Shown: piece by piece, positions 1 to 9,280 of the stretch
How positions within the stretch are numbered: position 1 is the first letter of the stretch
Layout: each line of letters starts with the position of its first letter
Assembly: GCA_024233835.1 (NCBI GenBank)
Contig: JACKPC010000002.1
Location: 395,001 to 459,000, forward strand
DNA: 64,000 nucleotides
Direction of reading: 5' to 3'
Source of the DNA: Leptospiraceae bacterium
GTDB taxonomy: Bacteria; Spirochaetota; Leptospiria; Leptospirales; Leptospiraceae
Notes under the pieces: generated by a model
Databases searched by the model: none
What the model saw: only the letters and a program-made list of their open reading frames with translations
Told to the model about the DNA's origin: nothing
Made by a program: the position numbers and the translations under genes

Positions 1-1
1 T

Positions 2-586
2 TTCACCTATACTTCCACATCATCATCCGGTTTTGACAAAGCAGGAACTTCTTTGAGTAGCGGAGACTATAATGGAGACGGGTATCCCGACCTGGCTATT
101 AGCGGAAATGAAGATAATAACCTGTATCCAAGCGTTAAAATTTTTAATGGTTCTGCTTCAGGCTTAAGTTCTCCTACCTCAATTACAATTATAGGCGGTA
201 ATTATTCGGGAGAAACAGCCAGCTTTGTAACTTCAGGAGATGTCAACGGAGACGGCTATGATGACATGGCCTTCGGACAACCTTTCTCTTCAGGCGGAAA
301 TGGAAGAATCCAAATTTTTCTTTCAAGTGGTACAGCAGGTTTAAGTAGTACTGCCTATATGAGTATAGACGGACAGGCTTCCGAACAATTAGGTAGCTCA
401 GGAATCTTAGTCGACTATAACGGGGATAATAAAAGAGAACTTATTGTAGGAATTCCCGGATACAATACTTCTGCCGGAAGAGCCGGATACACAGGTATTA
501 GTTCCGGAACTGTAAGCTTAAGTTCTTACCTTTATCCACCGATTCCAACAGCAAACGCAAAATTTGGATATTCATTTTCTAAATAG
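2..586 (+). CDS. FG-GAP/integrin-alpha-like repeat protein, C-terminal part
   Basis: The frame is already open at base 2 and ends with TAG at 584-586, so this is the C-terminal 194 residues of a longer protein. Three FG-GAP (integrin alpha N-type) blades are visible, each with a calcium-loop-like DxNxDGxxD element: DYNGDGYPDLA, DVNGDGYDDMA, and a third, degenerate loop DYNGDNKRELI. The stretches between them are rich in Ser, Gly and Thr, as is usual for secreted beta-propellers. Such proteins are normally exported and bind ligands or the cell surface; no signal peptide can be seen because the start lies outside the window. A TTG at 53 is an internal codon, not a convincing start. The protein faces a convergent neighbour across a hairpin at 597-622. 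Specific function unknown. Confidence 0.8.
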   Translation, partial: FTYTSTSSSGFDKAGTSLSSGDYNGDGYPDLAISGNEDNNLYPSVKIFNGSASGLSSPTSITIIGGNYSGETASFVTSGDVNGDGYDDMAFGQPFSSGGNGRIQIFLSSGTAGLSSTAYMSIDGQASEQLGSSGILVDYNGDNKRELIVGIPGYNTSAGRAGYTGISSGTVSLSSYLYPPIPTANAKFGYSFSK

Positions 587-596
587 AACTTTGTAA

Positions 597-622
597 AAGG
601 CGAGTATTAGCTTTCTCGCCTT
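597..622. terminator. Hairpin between convergent genes
   Basis: An 8-bp perfect stem, AAGGCGAG at 597-604 and CTCGCCTT at 615-622, has a 10-nt loop. It lies in the 45-base gap between two convergent stop codons. Short A/T runs on both sides fit a bidirectional intrinsic terminator. Confidence 0.6.
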
Positions 623-631
623 CGATTTTCT

Positions 632-2041
632 TTACCACTGGCTCACTTCTTTCAGGTTTTCTATTTCCAGTCTTGATTTTAAATATAAAATCATGGTTTT
701 AATTTCTGAATCAGAAGGTTTTTTCTTCCATTTTACAAGTACTGTTGGTTCCTTCACGCTACTAAAATCTTCTGTTTTGGAAAATAGTAAATCACCAAAG
801 GAAAAGGATTCTACTTTCGGAAATAGAAAAGATATTTCCTTGGTTATAGAAGGTAAGAGTCTTTGTTTATTCTTAAAACTCAGTAATTCATTTTCTAATA
901 TTTTAATCCTATCATCCTTACTTTTTATCAATTCTTCATTATTCTTATATAGATTTGTTAGGAAATCTTTGCTGATTCCCTTATCCTCGGTTTTTTGTGG
1001 TAAAACCGTTTGTCTGGACTGGTTTACTTTTAAACGAACGTTCTCCAGACCATAAATATCCAGCTTACCTTCTAAGAGGTTGATTATCTCATCTGATAAG
1101 GGTTGACCGATTACCGATATTTCAATAGTCGAACCCCGGGCAGAAAACTTCAAGTCATGGTTTAAAACCTTGCTGTTCGGAAAGGTAAAATTCTCTGTCA
1201 CATAACGGTTTGCCCTGGCTTTAAAGATAGCCTCCGTCACAACCGTCCAGGCCATATAGATACTGGGTATTATGGTTATAATCGCAAAAATAATAATATA
1301 TAACCTGACTTTTTTCTGTGTCTGCATGTCCACAAAGGTAACTCGACGAAAATTTAATAGGCGAACAAATATGACAGTAGAAATCGCAATAAAAAGTGTG
1401 TTGATAAAGAATAAGTAAAAGGCACCCAGAAAAAATGTCCAGCGTCCGGTAGCTATACCAAAACCCGCTGTACAAAGCGGAGGCATTAAAGCAGTAGCAA
1501 TAGCTACACCGGGAATTGCATTTGTCTTGTCTTTTCTGGCACCGGCCATAATCCCGGCAGCTCCACCAAATATAGCGATAATCACATCATAGATAGTGGG
1601 CTTGGTTCGGGCCAGAAGTTCGGATTGCACTTCTGTTAAAGGAGTTATGGCAAAGTAAATGGCTGAAGTAATGATACTCGCAACAGCCGCAACGCTTAGA
1701 TTTCTTAAAGATTTTTTTAATAAAGGAAAATCATAAATTCCAACCGCGAGACCTGCACCCATAATAGGACCCATTAAAGGAGAGATTAACATGGCTCCAA
1801 TAATGACAGCAGGTGAATTCGTGTTTAAACCCACTGAAGCAATAAAAATTGCAAAAATTAAAGACCAGAGGTTCCCGCCTTTAAAATCGATACCCTTCTT
1901 AATACTTTCGACTGTTCCTTCTTCATCGATCTCGTGTCGAACATTTAGAAGACTCTGAGCGACCTGCACCAAAGAATCCATGTGCTTTTCAAGTTCTTTG
2001 TCTTCCGGTTTTACAGGCTCTGTGTTTTTTACTTCTTCCAC
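632..2041 (-). CDS. DUF389 family (TIGR00341-type) membrane protein
   Basis: A 469-aa protein with a hydrophobic core from about residue 55 to 275 and soluble ends. The core carries the family hallmarks: GAMLISPLMGPIMG, a glycine-rich helix reading FGGAAGIMAGAR, and ALMPPLCTAGFGIA. The C-terminal third is hydrophilic with a short coiled-coil-like stretch near residues 375-395. The start is GTG, chosen because a strong AGGAGG lies six bases upstream. DUF389 proteins are widespread inner-membrane proteins without an agreed biochemical role, so none is assigned. It lies downstream of the acyl-CoA ligase gene on the same strand after a 95-base gap, so read-through from that operon is possible but not shown. 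Confidence 0.85.
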   Translation of the reverse strand: MEEVKNTEPVKPEDKELEKHMDSLVQVAQSLLNVRHEIDEEGTVESIKKGIDFKGGNLWSLIFAIFIASVGLNTNSPAVIIGAMLISPLMGPIMGAGLAVGIYDFPLLKKSLRNLSVAAVASIITSAIYFAITPLTEVQSELLARTKPTIYDVIIAIFGGAAGIMAGARKDKTNAIPGVAIATALMPPLCTAGFGIATGRWTFFLGAFYLFFINTLFIAISTVIFVRLLNFRRVTFVDMQTQKKVRLYIIIFAIITIIPSIYMAWTVVTEAIFKARANRYVTENFTFPNSKVLNHDLKFSARGSTIEISVIGQPLSDEIINLLEGKLDIYGLENVRLKVNQSRQTVLPQKTEDKGISKDFLTNLYKNNEELIKSKDDRIKILENELLSFKNKQRLLPSITKEISFLFPKVESFSFGDLLFSKTEDFSSVKEPTVLVKWKKKPSDSEIKTMILYLKSRLEIENLKEVSQW

Positions 2042-2136
2042 AATTCCCTCCTTACTCCTTAAAAAGTAAAGGGTCTACTAAAGCAGAAAAAATATACAAT
2101 CATTTTTTACTTTTTTTTACAGTTTACATGAAAATT

Positions 2137-4020
2137 TTAGTATATCTGCTCTACTTCTTTTTTAAAACTCTCCAGTATCACATTACGTTTCATCTTTAAA
2201 GTACGGGTCATTTCTGTATCCAGATCAAAATTCCTCGGTGAAATATAAAAACAATTTCCCGGTATATGTTCAAAAGATTTGAATCCATTCTTATGGCTGA
2301 TTTGCTCGCTTATAATAGTTTTAAATAACTTTCTCAATTCTACATTATCATTCCAGCTTGTGTAATTGTTTCCGACTGTGGTAACCTTTTCCATCACCCT
2401 CTCATAGTTCGGAACGATAATCACACTCAAGGTCTTTTTTTCATTTCCTAGAACCATTACCTGATCGATATATTCTGACTCCAATAATTTGTCTTCTATT
2501 GGCAAGGGCTCCACATTTTCTCCTCCTGCCAGGACTAATGTGTCCTTGGATCTACCGGAAAATTGTAGTTCCTTTTTCCAATTCAGTGAAATTAGATCTC
2601 CCGTGCAAAAATATCCATCTTTATCAAAACAGGTTTCATTCAAGTCCGGTCTTTTGAAATAGCCCATCAAAATCTGTTTGCTTTTTACCCAGAGAGTTCC
2701 CATACTCCCTATCTTCTCTGTGATATCCTCACCTATCTCGTTCTTCAGTTTTATTTCATACCCGCTTAAAACCGTCCCCAGAGTACCCGGTGTCGGACTT
2801 GCTGCATTTCGTATAGAAATTACCGCCGAGGTTTCCGTCATTCCATAACCTTCTAATACAGTAAGTCCTAATGCTGTTAAAAATCTATCTACAACACCCG
2901 GCAAGGCACTCCCGGCAGACACCGAAATGCGTAATCTTCCTCCCAAAGCCTTATGTATGGGTTTAAAAACTATATTTGATATTCCCTTTAAAGGTAATAA
3001 AAAAATTAATTTTAGACCCGAACTTATTTTTTTGTTCATTCGACTCGATACAGATGGCTGTACAATACTATATTCATAGCCAAAAAAACGAGCTTTTTCT
3101 TTCGCCCAGAGTTCTCCTATATGCAAGGCAAAGTTAAATATTGCTTGCTTAGTAGAAGACTCTCTTTTGACTTTTGCCATGATTCCATTATATAAGGCTT
3201 CCCAGATTCTCGGAACAGAAGGAAACAATGTAGGACGAAATAAAGCCAGATCTTCTTTCAGGTTCTTAGAGTCAGTAATAACAAGACTTATTCCCAACAT
3301 TATTACTGCATATTCAATCGCTCTTTCAAAAGCATGCCAGGGCGGTAAAAGACTCATACCCGTATCTTCCGAACTTAAACCCGTACGTTCTATCACCTTT
3401 GTTATTCCGATGATCCAACCTTCCTGATTCAGCATTACTCCCTTGGGAGCACCGGTGGTTCCGCTGGTATAGATGAGTGTAGCTAAGTCAGTTGCTTTAG
3501 TTGTTTCAAGTCGCTTCTGAACTAATTCCGGCTCTGCTTTTAAAGCGAAACTTCCTTTTTCTATCAGTTCGGAAATAGTTCCCATTCCTTTTGCGAGAGT
3601 TCCATCTTCATTCTCTAATATAAAGATTTTCTTTAAATCAGGGGTCTCTTTTTGAAAAGACAGGAGCCTTTGTCTATCTTTTTCTTTTTGCACAATAGCA
3701 ATCTTGCTTTCCGAATGATTAATAATATATACTATATCGTCTCTGGTGACATCTGTTCCGCGAGGAACACTTACTGCTCCGGAACAAATAATCGAAAAAT
3801 CAACCAGAAGCCAATTAGTACTGGAGTCACAAAAGAATATTATCTTTTCACCAATTCCTATTCCTTCTGCAATGAAACCGGCAATCAACTCATCTGTTGC
3901 TGTTTTTAATTCTCGAAAGGTTCTTCCCTTAAACTCTTTTTCTTGCCGCTTTAAAAAAGCTTCTTTGTTCGGAAACCTATCTGCCGTTCTTTCTAAAAGA
4001 TAATAAATCTTTTCATCCAT
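2137..4020 (-). CDS. AMP-dependent long-chain acyl-CoA synthetase (FadD/FAA type)
   Basis: A 627-aa adenylate-forming enzyme that would activate a carboxylic acid to acyl-AMP and then acyl-CoA. The ATP/AMP loop YTSGTTGAPKG is at about 184-194, the A5-type motif EGYGMTETS lies near the middle, and TGD is followed by the hinge region (FSGRSKDTLVLAGGENV). Length and the wide spacing between core motifs fit the FAA/long-chain branch rather than the short acetyl-CoA synthetase branch. It is the last gene of a minus-strand run and starts nine bases after the upstream acyl-CoA dehydrogenase stop, so it is co-transcribed with the rest of the acyl-CoA operon. Substrate cannot be read from sequence; the operon context suggests an unusual or branched acid rather than ordinary fatty acids. 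Confidence 0.88.
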   Translation of the reverse strand: MDEKIYYLLERTADRFPNKEAFLKRQEKEFKGRTFRELKTATDELIAGFIAEGIGIGEKIIFFCDSSTNWLLVDFSIICSGAVSVPRGTDVTRDDIVYIINHSESKIAIVQKEKDRQRLLSFQKETPDLKKIFILENEDGTLAKGMGTISELIEKGSFALKAEPELVQKRLETTKATDLATLIYTSGTTGAPKGVMLNQEGWIIGITKVIERTGLSSEDTGMSLLPPWHAFERAIEYAVIMLGISLVITDSKNLKEDLALFRPTLFPSVPRIWEALYNGIMAKVKRESSTKQAIFNFALHIGELWAKEKARFFGYEYSIVQPSVSSRMNKKISSGLKLIFLLPLKGISNIVFKPIHKALGGRLRISVSAGSALPGVVDRFLTALGLTVLEGYGMTETSAVISIRNAASPTPGTLGTVLSGYEIKLKNEIGEDITEKIGSMGTLWVKSKQILMGYFKRPDLNETCFDKDGYFCTGDLISLNWKKELQFSGRSKDTLVLAGGENVEPLPIEDKLLESEYIDQVMVLGNEKKTLSVIIVPNYERVMEKVTTVGNNYTSWNDNVELRKLFKTIISEQISHKNGFKSFEHIPGNCFYISPRNFDLDTEMTRTLKMKRNVILESFKKEVEQIY

Positions 4021-4029
4021 ATAACTTCT

Positions 4030-5226
4030 CTAAACCTTTATTCTCTTGGCTTCCGAATGAGCGATGATTTGTTTTTGTATCTCGGAAGTTCCTCCTCCAA
4101 TCTCAGCAATCTTTATATCTCTATACAATCTGGCTACTTTATACTCTTCCATATAACCGGCTCCACCATGCAATTGCACAGCGAGATTACATACTTCCCT
4201 GGCTAAAGTAGAAGATAATAGTTTAAATGTGGCTGTCTTCGCAGTTAAATCTACCGGGAAACCATTGTGTATTAACCTGTCTTTAGATTTTTCTCCTCCA
4301 AATTTATCCATCATCCATGCTGTTTCATAGAGTAGGTTTCGGGAAGCTTCATATTTCACCCTCATGTCTGCCAGCATGTAAGCTACGGATTGGTGCTTAT
4401 AAATCGGTCTTCCAAACGTTTTTCTTGTTCTCGAAAACTTCCTGGACTCAGCAATGCAGGCAGCCATAACTCCCACCGAATAGGCTCCTAGAGAAAGGCG
4501 CTCCCTATTGAAAGCATCCATAATAATCTTAAAACCCCTGCCCTTTTTTCCCAAAATATCATCTTCGGAGAGTTCCAATTCATCAAAAAAAAGTTCACCG
4601 GTAGGAGATGCCTTTAAACCAAGTTTCTTCATAGGCTTTCCTTTGCTGACGCCTTTTGCATTTGTGTTAACAATAAAGGTTGTAGGACCTATTTTTTTCC
4701 CATCATCTTCTAATTTTGCAAGAACAACTGCATAATCAGAATTTGGCGCATTAGTAATATAGGTTTTTTGACCGCTTAAATAATATTTTCCATTTTTCTT
4801 TCTTGCTATAGTCTTTATCCCCATTACATCCGAACCTGCATCCGGTTCGGTTACCGCAAGACAACCTATTTTAGAACCTTCTATAATACCGGGTAGATAC
4901 TTTCCTTTTTGCGCTTCTGTTCCAAACTCAGATATGGGCAAACCAAATAAACCGGCAGAAGCTCCTACTGAAAAAAAAGTTGAACCACAGGCTTCAGCAA
5001 GGATTTCCTGGACTATCATAGTTTTCATATAACCCAGCTCAGATCCACCGTATTTCTTTTCATGTAGCAAACCTAAAAAACCCAGATTCGCTAATTTCTG
5101 AAATTGAGTTTTAGGTATCTCTCCGGCTTCTTCATAACTTTCCGAATACGGAGAAATTTCTCTTGTGCAAAAATGACGAAAGCCATCTGCAAATTCCTGT
5201 TCTTCTTCTGTAAAATCAAAATCCAT
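4030..5226 (-). CDS. Acyl-CoA dehydrogenase (second of a tandem pair)
   Basis: A 398-aa flavoprotein of the acyl-CoA dehydrogenase family, which introduces an alpha,beta double bond into acyl-CoA using FAD. Visible are the FAD/substrate region CLAVTEPDAGSDVMGI, the ITNAPNSDYAVV strand, the helix NRERLSLGAYSVG and the C-terminal LHGGAGYMEEY and GGGTSEIQ. The position that is Glu in short-chain enzymes (EGTSE) is Gly here; the Glu of the RERL helix is the likely base, as in isovaleryl-CoA-type enzymes (family knowledge). The start at 5226 is preferred to one 24 bases upstream: GAGGA lies just before it and the protein then begins MDFDFTEEEQEF, as in the family. The gap to its paralogue upstream is 7 bases. 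Confidence 0.88.
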   Translation of the reverse strand: MDFDFTEEEQEFADGFRHFCTREISPYSESYEEAGEIPKTQFQKLANLGFLGLLHEKKYGGSELGYMKTMIVQEILAEACGSTFFSVGASAGLFGLPISEFGTEAQKGKYLPGIIEGSKIGCLAVTEPDAGSDVMGIKTIARKKNGKYYLSGQKTYITNAPNSDYAVVLAKLEDDGKKIGPTTFIVNTNAKGVSKGKPMKKLGLKASPTGELFFDELELSEDDILGKKGRGFKIIMDAFNRERLSLGAYSVGVMAACIAESRKFSRTRKTFGRPIYKHQSVAYMLADMRVKYEASRNLLYETAWMMDKFGGEKSKDRLIHNGFPVDLTAKTATFKLLSSTLAREVCNLAVQLHGGAGYMEEYKVARLYRDIKIAEIGGGTSEIQKQIIAHSEAKRIKV

Positions 5227-5233
5227 AATTTCC

Positions 5234-6379
5234 TCAAGTGTTCGCTGCAATAATAGACCGCATTACTTCTGAGGTTCCTCCCCCCAGAGTACCGAGTCTT
5301 GCGTCCCTGTAAGCCCTTTCTACAGGATATTCATGAATAAAACAATATCCACCAAAAACCTGACCCATATCATACGCGACCTCATTAGCCGATTCAGTGG
5401 CATAAACCTTTGCAATCGATGACTCAATTGGTGCTGCCTGTCCTTTATCTTTTTTTGCAGCACTCTTATAAATTAAAAGTCTTGCTGCATCGAGTTTCAT
5501 GCGAGCTCTTGCAATTTTATCCTGTATAGCCTGAAAGCGTATAATCGGTTCACCAAATTGTTGTCTCTGCTTTGCATGACGGACTCCATCGTCCAGCATA
5601 GCCTGCATCGAGCCTATAGAAGCCGCAACCAATACAGTTCTTTCCCACTCAAGGGTAGCTCTTCCCACTCTCGCAAAACCCGAATTTTCCTTTTCGATCC
5701 GATTTTCTTCGGGAACCTCCATATCTTCAAAGATAAGCTCACTCGTAAGACTGGTTCGCATTCCCATCTTCTCCAGTTTTTTCCCGACCTTAAAACCTTT
5801 AAAGTTTTTCTCTACAATAAATACAGAAATTCCCATGGCACCTTTAGATTTGTCAGTCACAGCCATTACAATGAAGACATCTCCTATCGGACCATTCGTG
5901 ATAAACATTTTAGAACCATTTAATATATATCGATCCCCTTTTTTTATCGCACGGGTTTCCATACTTCCGGCTGCATCCGAACCCGAACCGGGTTCTGTAA
6001 GACCGAGACCTGAAGTATATTCACCGGTTGCAATTTTGGGAAGATAACGTTTTTTTTGCTCTTCTGTTCCACAAAGTACAATCGGCATACTCCCTATAAT
6101 CGCATGGGCTCCGAGAGCAAGGGTAAGTCCTCCATCCAGAGAGCCTTCACCGAATGCTTCATGAGCAACCGTTGTCATTAAACAACTGGCTCCCTGCCCT
6201 CCGTATTCCACCGGAATCGAAAGCCCCAAAAGACCCACTTCCCCCATTTTCCTCCAGAGCTGCGGGTCCCAGGTTCCGTGTAAATCACGTTCTTCAGCAC
6301 TCGGACGCACGTGCTTTATTCCGAAGGCTTTAATCATATCTCTATAATCTAATACTTCTTCCGGTAATGTAAAATCCAT
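5234..6379 (-). CDS. Acyl-CoA dehydrogenase (first of a tandem pair)
   Basis: A 381-aa acyl-CoA dehydrogenase beginning MDFTLPEEVLDYRD. Motifs are SGLGLTEPGSGSDAAGS (FAD and substrate binding), MFITNGPIGDVFIV, the WERTVLVAASIG helix with the probable catalytic Glu, GGYCFIHEYPVERAYRD, and GGGTSEVMR. Its ATG overlaps the TAA of the MaoC gene by one base, so the two are translationally coupled. Two adjacent, divergent dehydrogenases are what one expects either for two successive oxidations or for a mixed heteromer like ChsE1-ChsE2 of steroid side-chain degradation. Both copies look complete, so independent homomers are equally possible. Confidence 0.88.
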   Translation of the reverse strand: MDFTLPEEVLDYRDMIKAFGIKHVRPSAEERDLHGTWDPQLWRKMGEVGLLGLSIPVEYGGQGASCLMTTVAHEAFGEGSLDGGLTLALGAHAIIGSMPIVLCGTEEQKKRYLPKIATGEYTSGLGLTEPGSGSDAAGSMETRAIKKGDRYILNGSKMFITNGPIGDVFIVMAVTDKSKGAMGISVFIVEKNFKGFKVGKKLEKMGMRTSLTSELIFEDMEVPEENRIEKENSGFARVGRATLEWERTVLVAASIGSMQAMLDDGVRHAKQRQQFGEPIIRFQAIQDKIARARMKLDAARLLIYKSAAKKDKGQAAPIESSIAKVYATESANEVAYDMGQVFGGYCFIHEYPVERAYRDARLGTLGGGTSEVMRSIIAANT

Positions 6380-6810
6380 TAGTTATCCTTTGAAGGGGGT
6401 AAAACAACACAGGAACCCTTGCTTACAACTTCCCCTTTCTGATTTTTCCAGACTAAATTCATTTCTACAGTCTTCATTCTTTCATTTTTCTTAGCTACTC
6501 TGGCACTTACAGTTACTGTATCTCCGAAATAGACCGGCTTTCTAAATTTTTGTGTTACTTCAAGGGCTACCGTTCCGAGTCCTGGTAACTTCATACCCAG
6601 AATATTTGCCAGTAAAGATGCAGCTAAGCCACCATGAGCAATCCTTGTCCCAAATTCAGTTGTTTTTGCATATTCTTCGTTTACATGCAAAGGGTTAAAG
6701 TCCCCGCTGATACCTGCATATAAATATACATCTGTTTCGGTTATCGTCTTTGCAAAAGAAGCTTCTTCTCCTATTTGAATTTCTTCAAACGACTTACCTT
6801 TTATATACAT
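6379..6810 (-). CDS. MaoC-like (hot-dog) enoyl-CoA hydratase
   Basis: A 143-aa single hot-dog domain. The hydratase-2 type active-site motif is clear: GDFNPLHVNEEYAKTTEFGT around residues 35-55, with the Asp and His expected to activate water, followed by IAHGGLAASLLANIL. It would hydrate trans-2-enoyl-CoA to a 3-hydroxyacyl-CoA, the step after either dehydrogenase encoded downstream. AGGAG lies six bases before ATG. It sits between the ligase-DUF35 fusion and the dehydrogenases. In actinobacterial side-chain degradation a MaoC protein (ChsH1) partners a MaoC-DUF35 protein (ChsH2); here the DUF35 modules are attached elsewhere, so any such partnership is inference. Confidence 0.85.
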   Translation of the reverse strand: MYIKGKSFEEIQIGEEASFAKTITETDVYLYAGISGDFNPLHVNEEYAKTTEFGTRIAHGGLAASLLANILGMKLPGLGTVALEVTQKFRKPVYFGDTVTVSARVAKKNERMKTVEMNLVWKNQKGEVVSKGSCVVLPPSKDN

Positions 6811-6819
6811 GTTCTTCTC

Positions 6820-8823
6820 CTAAGATTTAGCCGGTCGAAAATACTTAATATCATAAAGAGTTCCTTTTCTATTTTCCTTCTCTTCCCATACAGGTTCAAG
6901 CCTAAGACCGATTTCTATCTTTTCTTCCGGGATCTCATCCACGAGATGATAAATATGGGTATTCGATCCATCTATTTTAATGTAACCGTAGGTATAAGGA
7001 GGTTTTTTGGGCTGCCCCGGAAATTCCATGTGCACGGTTGTAAAGGTTTCCAGAGTTCCTATGTTGGGAAGCTCAAGGTATTCAGTGCATTCCACATAAC
7101 AGACTCCACAAAAAGCTTTAGGGGGACACTGTACCTTCTTACATTTCGGGCAGATAATTCCATAGATCTTCCCTTCTTCCTTCAGGCCATTATAAAACTT
7201 TGCAAGGGCTTTTCCATAAACCCATTTATACGGAATTTTCAAATTTCCATCGACTCTGGATAAGACTTTTAAATTACCAACATAGTCTTCGACTATCTTA
7301 TTCTTCTGAATCTTACCGGTAGCTGTTTTCGGAAATTCATTTACAATTTCAATTACTTTGGGGAATTTGTATCCGGCAACCTTCGGTCTGAGATATGCTT
7401 TAACATCTCTTTCATTTAAACTCGAACCGCTTTTCGGCAGGATAAATGCACCAACTACTTCGCCATATTTCTTATCCGGAATCCCGACTATTGCACACTC
7501 TGAAATGGCATCGTGCTTATACAGAACTTCTTCGATTTCCTTCGGATAGATATTCTCTCCTCCGCAGATAATCATTTCTTTCTTACGACCTACGATAAAG
7601 TAATAACCATCCTTGTCCCTGTAACCGAGGTCTCCGGTTCTCATCCAGCCATTTACAAAAGTCTTCTGATTATCTTCTTCCTTCTTATAATAGCCAACCA
7701 TCATATTCGGGCCTTTTATCATAATCTCACCGACTTCTCCATCGGGTAAAGGTTTATCACTCAAGTCCCAGATGGCCATCTCCTGCCCATCAATCGGAAG
7801 TCCGATAGAACCAATTTTTCTTTCACCATTGATAGGATTCAGAGAAGAAACACAGGTTCCTTCTGAAAGACCATAACCTTCTATTATTTTTGCATTAAAT
7901 TTTTCTTCAAACTTGTGAAATACATCCACCGGCATAGGAGCAGCACCGCAAATACAGGCTTTTAAGAAACTTAAGTCTTCTCCTTCGGCTTCTTTCATTT
8001 CGTTCAAATAGTTGTAAATAGTAGGAACACCACTGAATGTTGTACACTTGTATTTCTTTAAGGTTTGAATAAAACTTCTCGGTTTAAACATCTCTTCGAG
8101 AACCACTGAAGCTCCCGCCTGCATAGTAGCCATCATAGAAGCAATCTGGGCATTCACATGAAAAAGAGGCATAATACATAAAGCTGTATCTTCCTTCTGT
8201 AAGTCTATATAACGAGGAGCTATATAACTATTATATAATATATTTCGGTGTCGTAAAATAACTCCCTTGGGGTGACCCGTAGTTCCGGAAGTATAGATCA
8301 TCGAAGCATGATCATCAGCTTTAATATCTGCTGAAAAGTTCTTGTCTCCATCAGCAATTATATCTTTTAATAATATAGCATTCGGATATTCTTTCGGCAC
8401 CTCGTCTCCGGTCAAAATAAGATGCTTAATTTTCGTTAAAAATTTCCAGGAAGGTTCTAACATTTTTCTGTACTGAGGAGTCGTTATTAAAACCTCTGTA
8501 TCACAGTCATTTATAATATACTCCAATTCCTCAGCTTTTAATAGAGTGTTCATCGTAACCCCTACAAAACCTGCTTTCATAGAACCAAACCAGGAGAAAA
8601 GAAAATCGGGAGAGTTGGGAATGAGAATACCGACATGCTCGGATTTTTTCAGACCCAAGTTCGTTAAGGCAGAAGCCGCTGCATTGGTCTCGAGATGAAA
8701 TTCCTTATACGTCCAGGACTTATCTCCGAAGTACAGGTATTTCTTATCGGGCATTTCACCGGCTCTGTGTGATAGGATTGCAGGTATAGTTTGAAATGGA
8801 CAGCTTACATCTTCTTGATTCAT
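6820..8823 (-). CDS. Acyl-CoA ligase fused to a DUF35 zinc-ribbon/OB module
   Basis: A 667-aa two-part protein. Residues 1-525 form an AMP-forming ligase: YTSGTTGHPKG at 177-187, GYGLSEG, the TGDLGYRD hinge, GRKKEMIICGGENIYP, and PKTATGKIQK with the catalytic Lys. From residue 556 to the end is a DUF35 module: a zinc ribbon with Cys at 558, 561, 572 and 575, then an OB fold ending EPVWEEKENRKGTLYDIKYF. DUF35 proteins normally stand alone or are fused to MaoC and act as partners of thiolase-fold enzymes. The ligase fusion is the odd feature. GGAGG precedes ATG, and the start lies one base after the stop of the neighbouring DUF35 gene, so the two are coupled. Confidence 0.88.
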   Translation of the reverse strand: MNQEDVSCPFQTIPAILSHRAGEMPDKKYLYFGDKSWTYKEFHLETNAAASALTNLGLKKSEHVGILIPNSPDFLFSWFGSMKAGFVGVTMNTLLKAEELEYIINDCDTEVLITTPQYRKMLEPSWKFLTKIKHLILTGDEVPKEYPNAILLKDIIADGDKNFSADIKADDHASMIYTSGTTGHPKGVILRHRNILYNSYIAPRYIDLQKEDTALCIMPLFHVNAQIASMMATMQAGASVVLEEMFKPRSFIQTLKKYKCTTFSGVPTIYNYLNEMKEAEGEDLSFLKACICGAAPMPVDVFHKFEEKFNAKIIEGYGLSEGTCVSSLNPINGERKIGSIGLPIDGQEMAIWDLSDKPLPDGEVGEIMIKGPNMMVGYYKKEEDNQKTFVNGWMRTGDLGYRDKDGYYFIVGRKKEMIICGGENIYPKEIEEVLYKHDAISECAIVGIPDKKYGEVVGAFILPKSGSSLNERDVKAYLRPKVAGYKFPKVIEIVNEFPKTATGKIQKNKIVEDYVGNLKVLSRVDGNLKIPYKWVYGKALAKFYNGLKEEGKIYGIICPKCKKVQCPPKAFCGVCYVECTEYLELPNIGTLETFTTVHMEFPGQPKKPPYTYGYIKIDGSNTHIYHLVDEIPEEKIEIGLRLEPVWEEKENRKGTLYDIKYFRPAKS

Positions 8824-8824
8824 C

Positions 8825-9280
8825 TTATTCCTCCGGTATAAAATATTGAATATCCCGTATAGTACCTTTTGTTTTTTCCTTCCATACAGGCTTAAGCTTT
8901 GCTCCCGGCTTTAACGCTTTCAACTTTTCCTCCGGTGCAACAACGATGTGTAATAACTCAGTATCCGCTCCTACAAAACTTAAAGCAGCAAGCATGTAGG
9001 GAGGCTCAATTCCCTCCGGTTTATTCCAGGGTGCCTGATAGACTATTGTTCCCAGTTTTAAACTCGGATTCGGATTCAGAGTCATAAACTTGTCCATTTT
9101 CTTATTTACATAAGGAGACCAGCCGAGTGGGGGAAGAAATACCTTAGAACTTACTGTACAACGAACTGCTGTAATTTCTTTTTCATCCCGAAGATTAGTT
9201 AAAAATTTTCCAATAATAGGACCGGGGTTCCACTTATAGTCGAGTTCAATTTCCCCGTCTAAAATCTTAACTTCAGCCAT
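8825..9280 (-). CDS. DUF35/OB-fold protein with a degenerate zinc ribbon
   Basis: A 151-aa protein homologous to the C-terminal module of the downstream ligase fusion: both end in a PVW-x-EK...GTI/L-x-DI-x-YF pattern. In place of the four zinc cysteines it has RCTVSSKVFLPPLGWSPYVN, so only the first cysteine is left and zinc binding is unlikely. The start at 9280 was chosen over one 36 bases upstream because AAGGAG lies about seven bases before it; it then overlaps the thiolase stop by eight bases (ATGGCTGA). Proteins of this fold bind thiolase-like partners and help present the acyl-CoA. Its place directly after two thiolase-like genes suggests it serves one of them. Confidence 0.75.
   Translation of the reverse strand: MAEVKILDGEIELDYKWNPGPIIGKFLTNLRDEKEITAVRCTVSSKVFLPPLGWSPYVNKKMDKFMTLNPNPSLKLGTIVYQAPWNKPEGIEPPYMLAALSFVGADTELLHIVVAPEEKLKALKPGAKLKPVWKEKTKGTIRDIQYFIPEE

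Noticed and set aside
693..1055. Plus-strand frame inside the DUF389 gene
   Set aside because: Antisense shadow of a well-supported gene; composition is low in charge variety and no start signal is seen.
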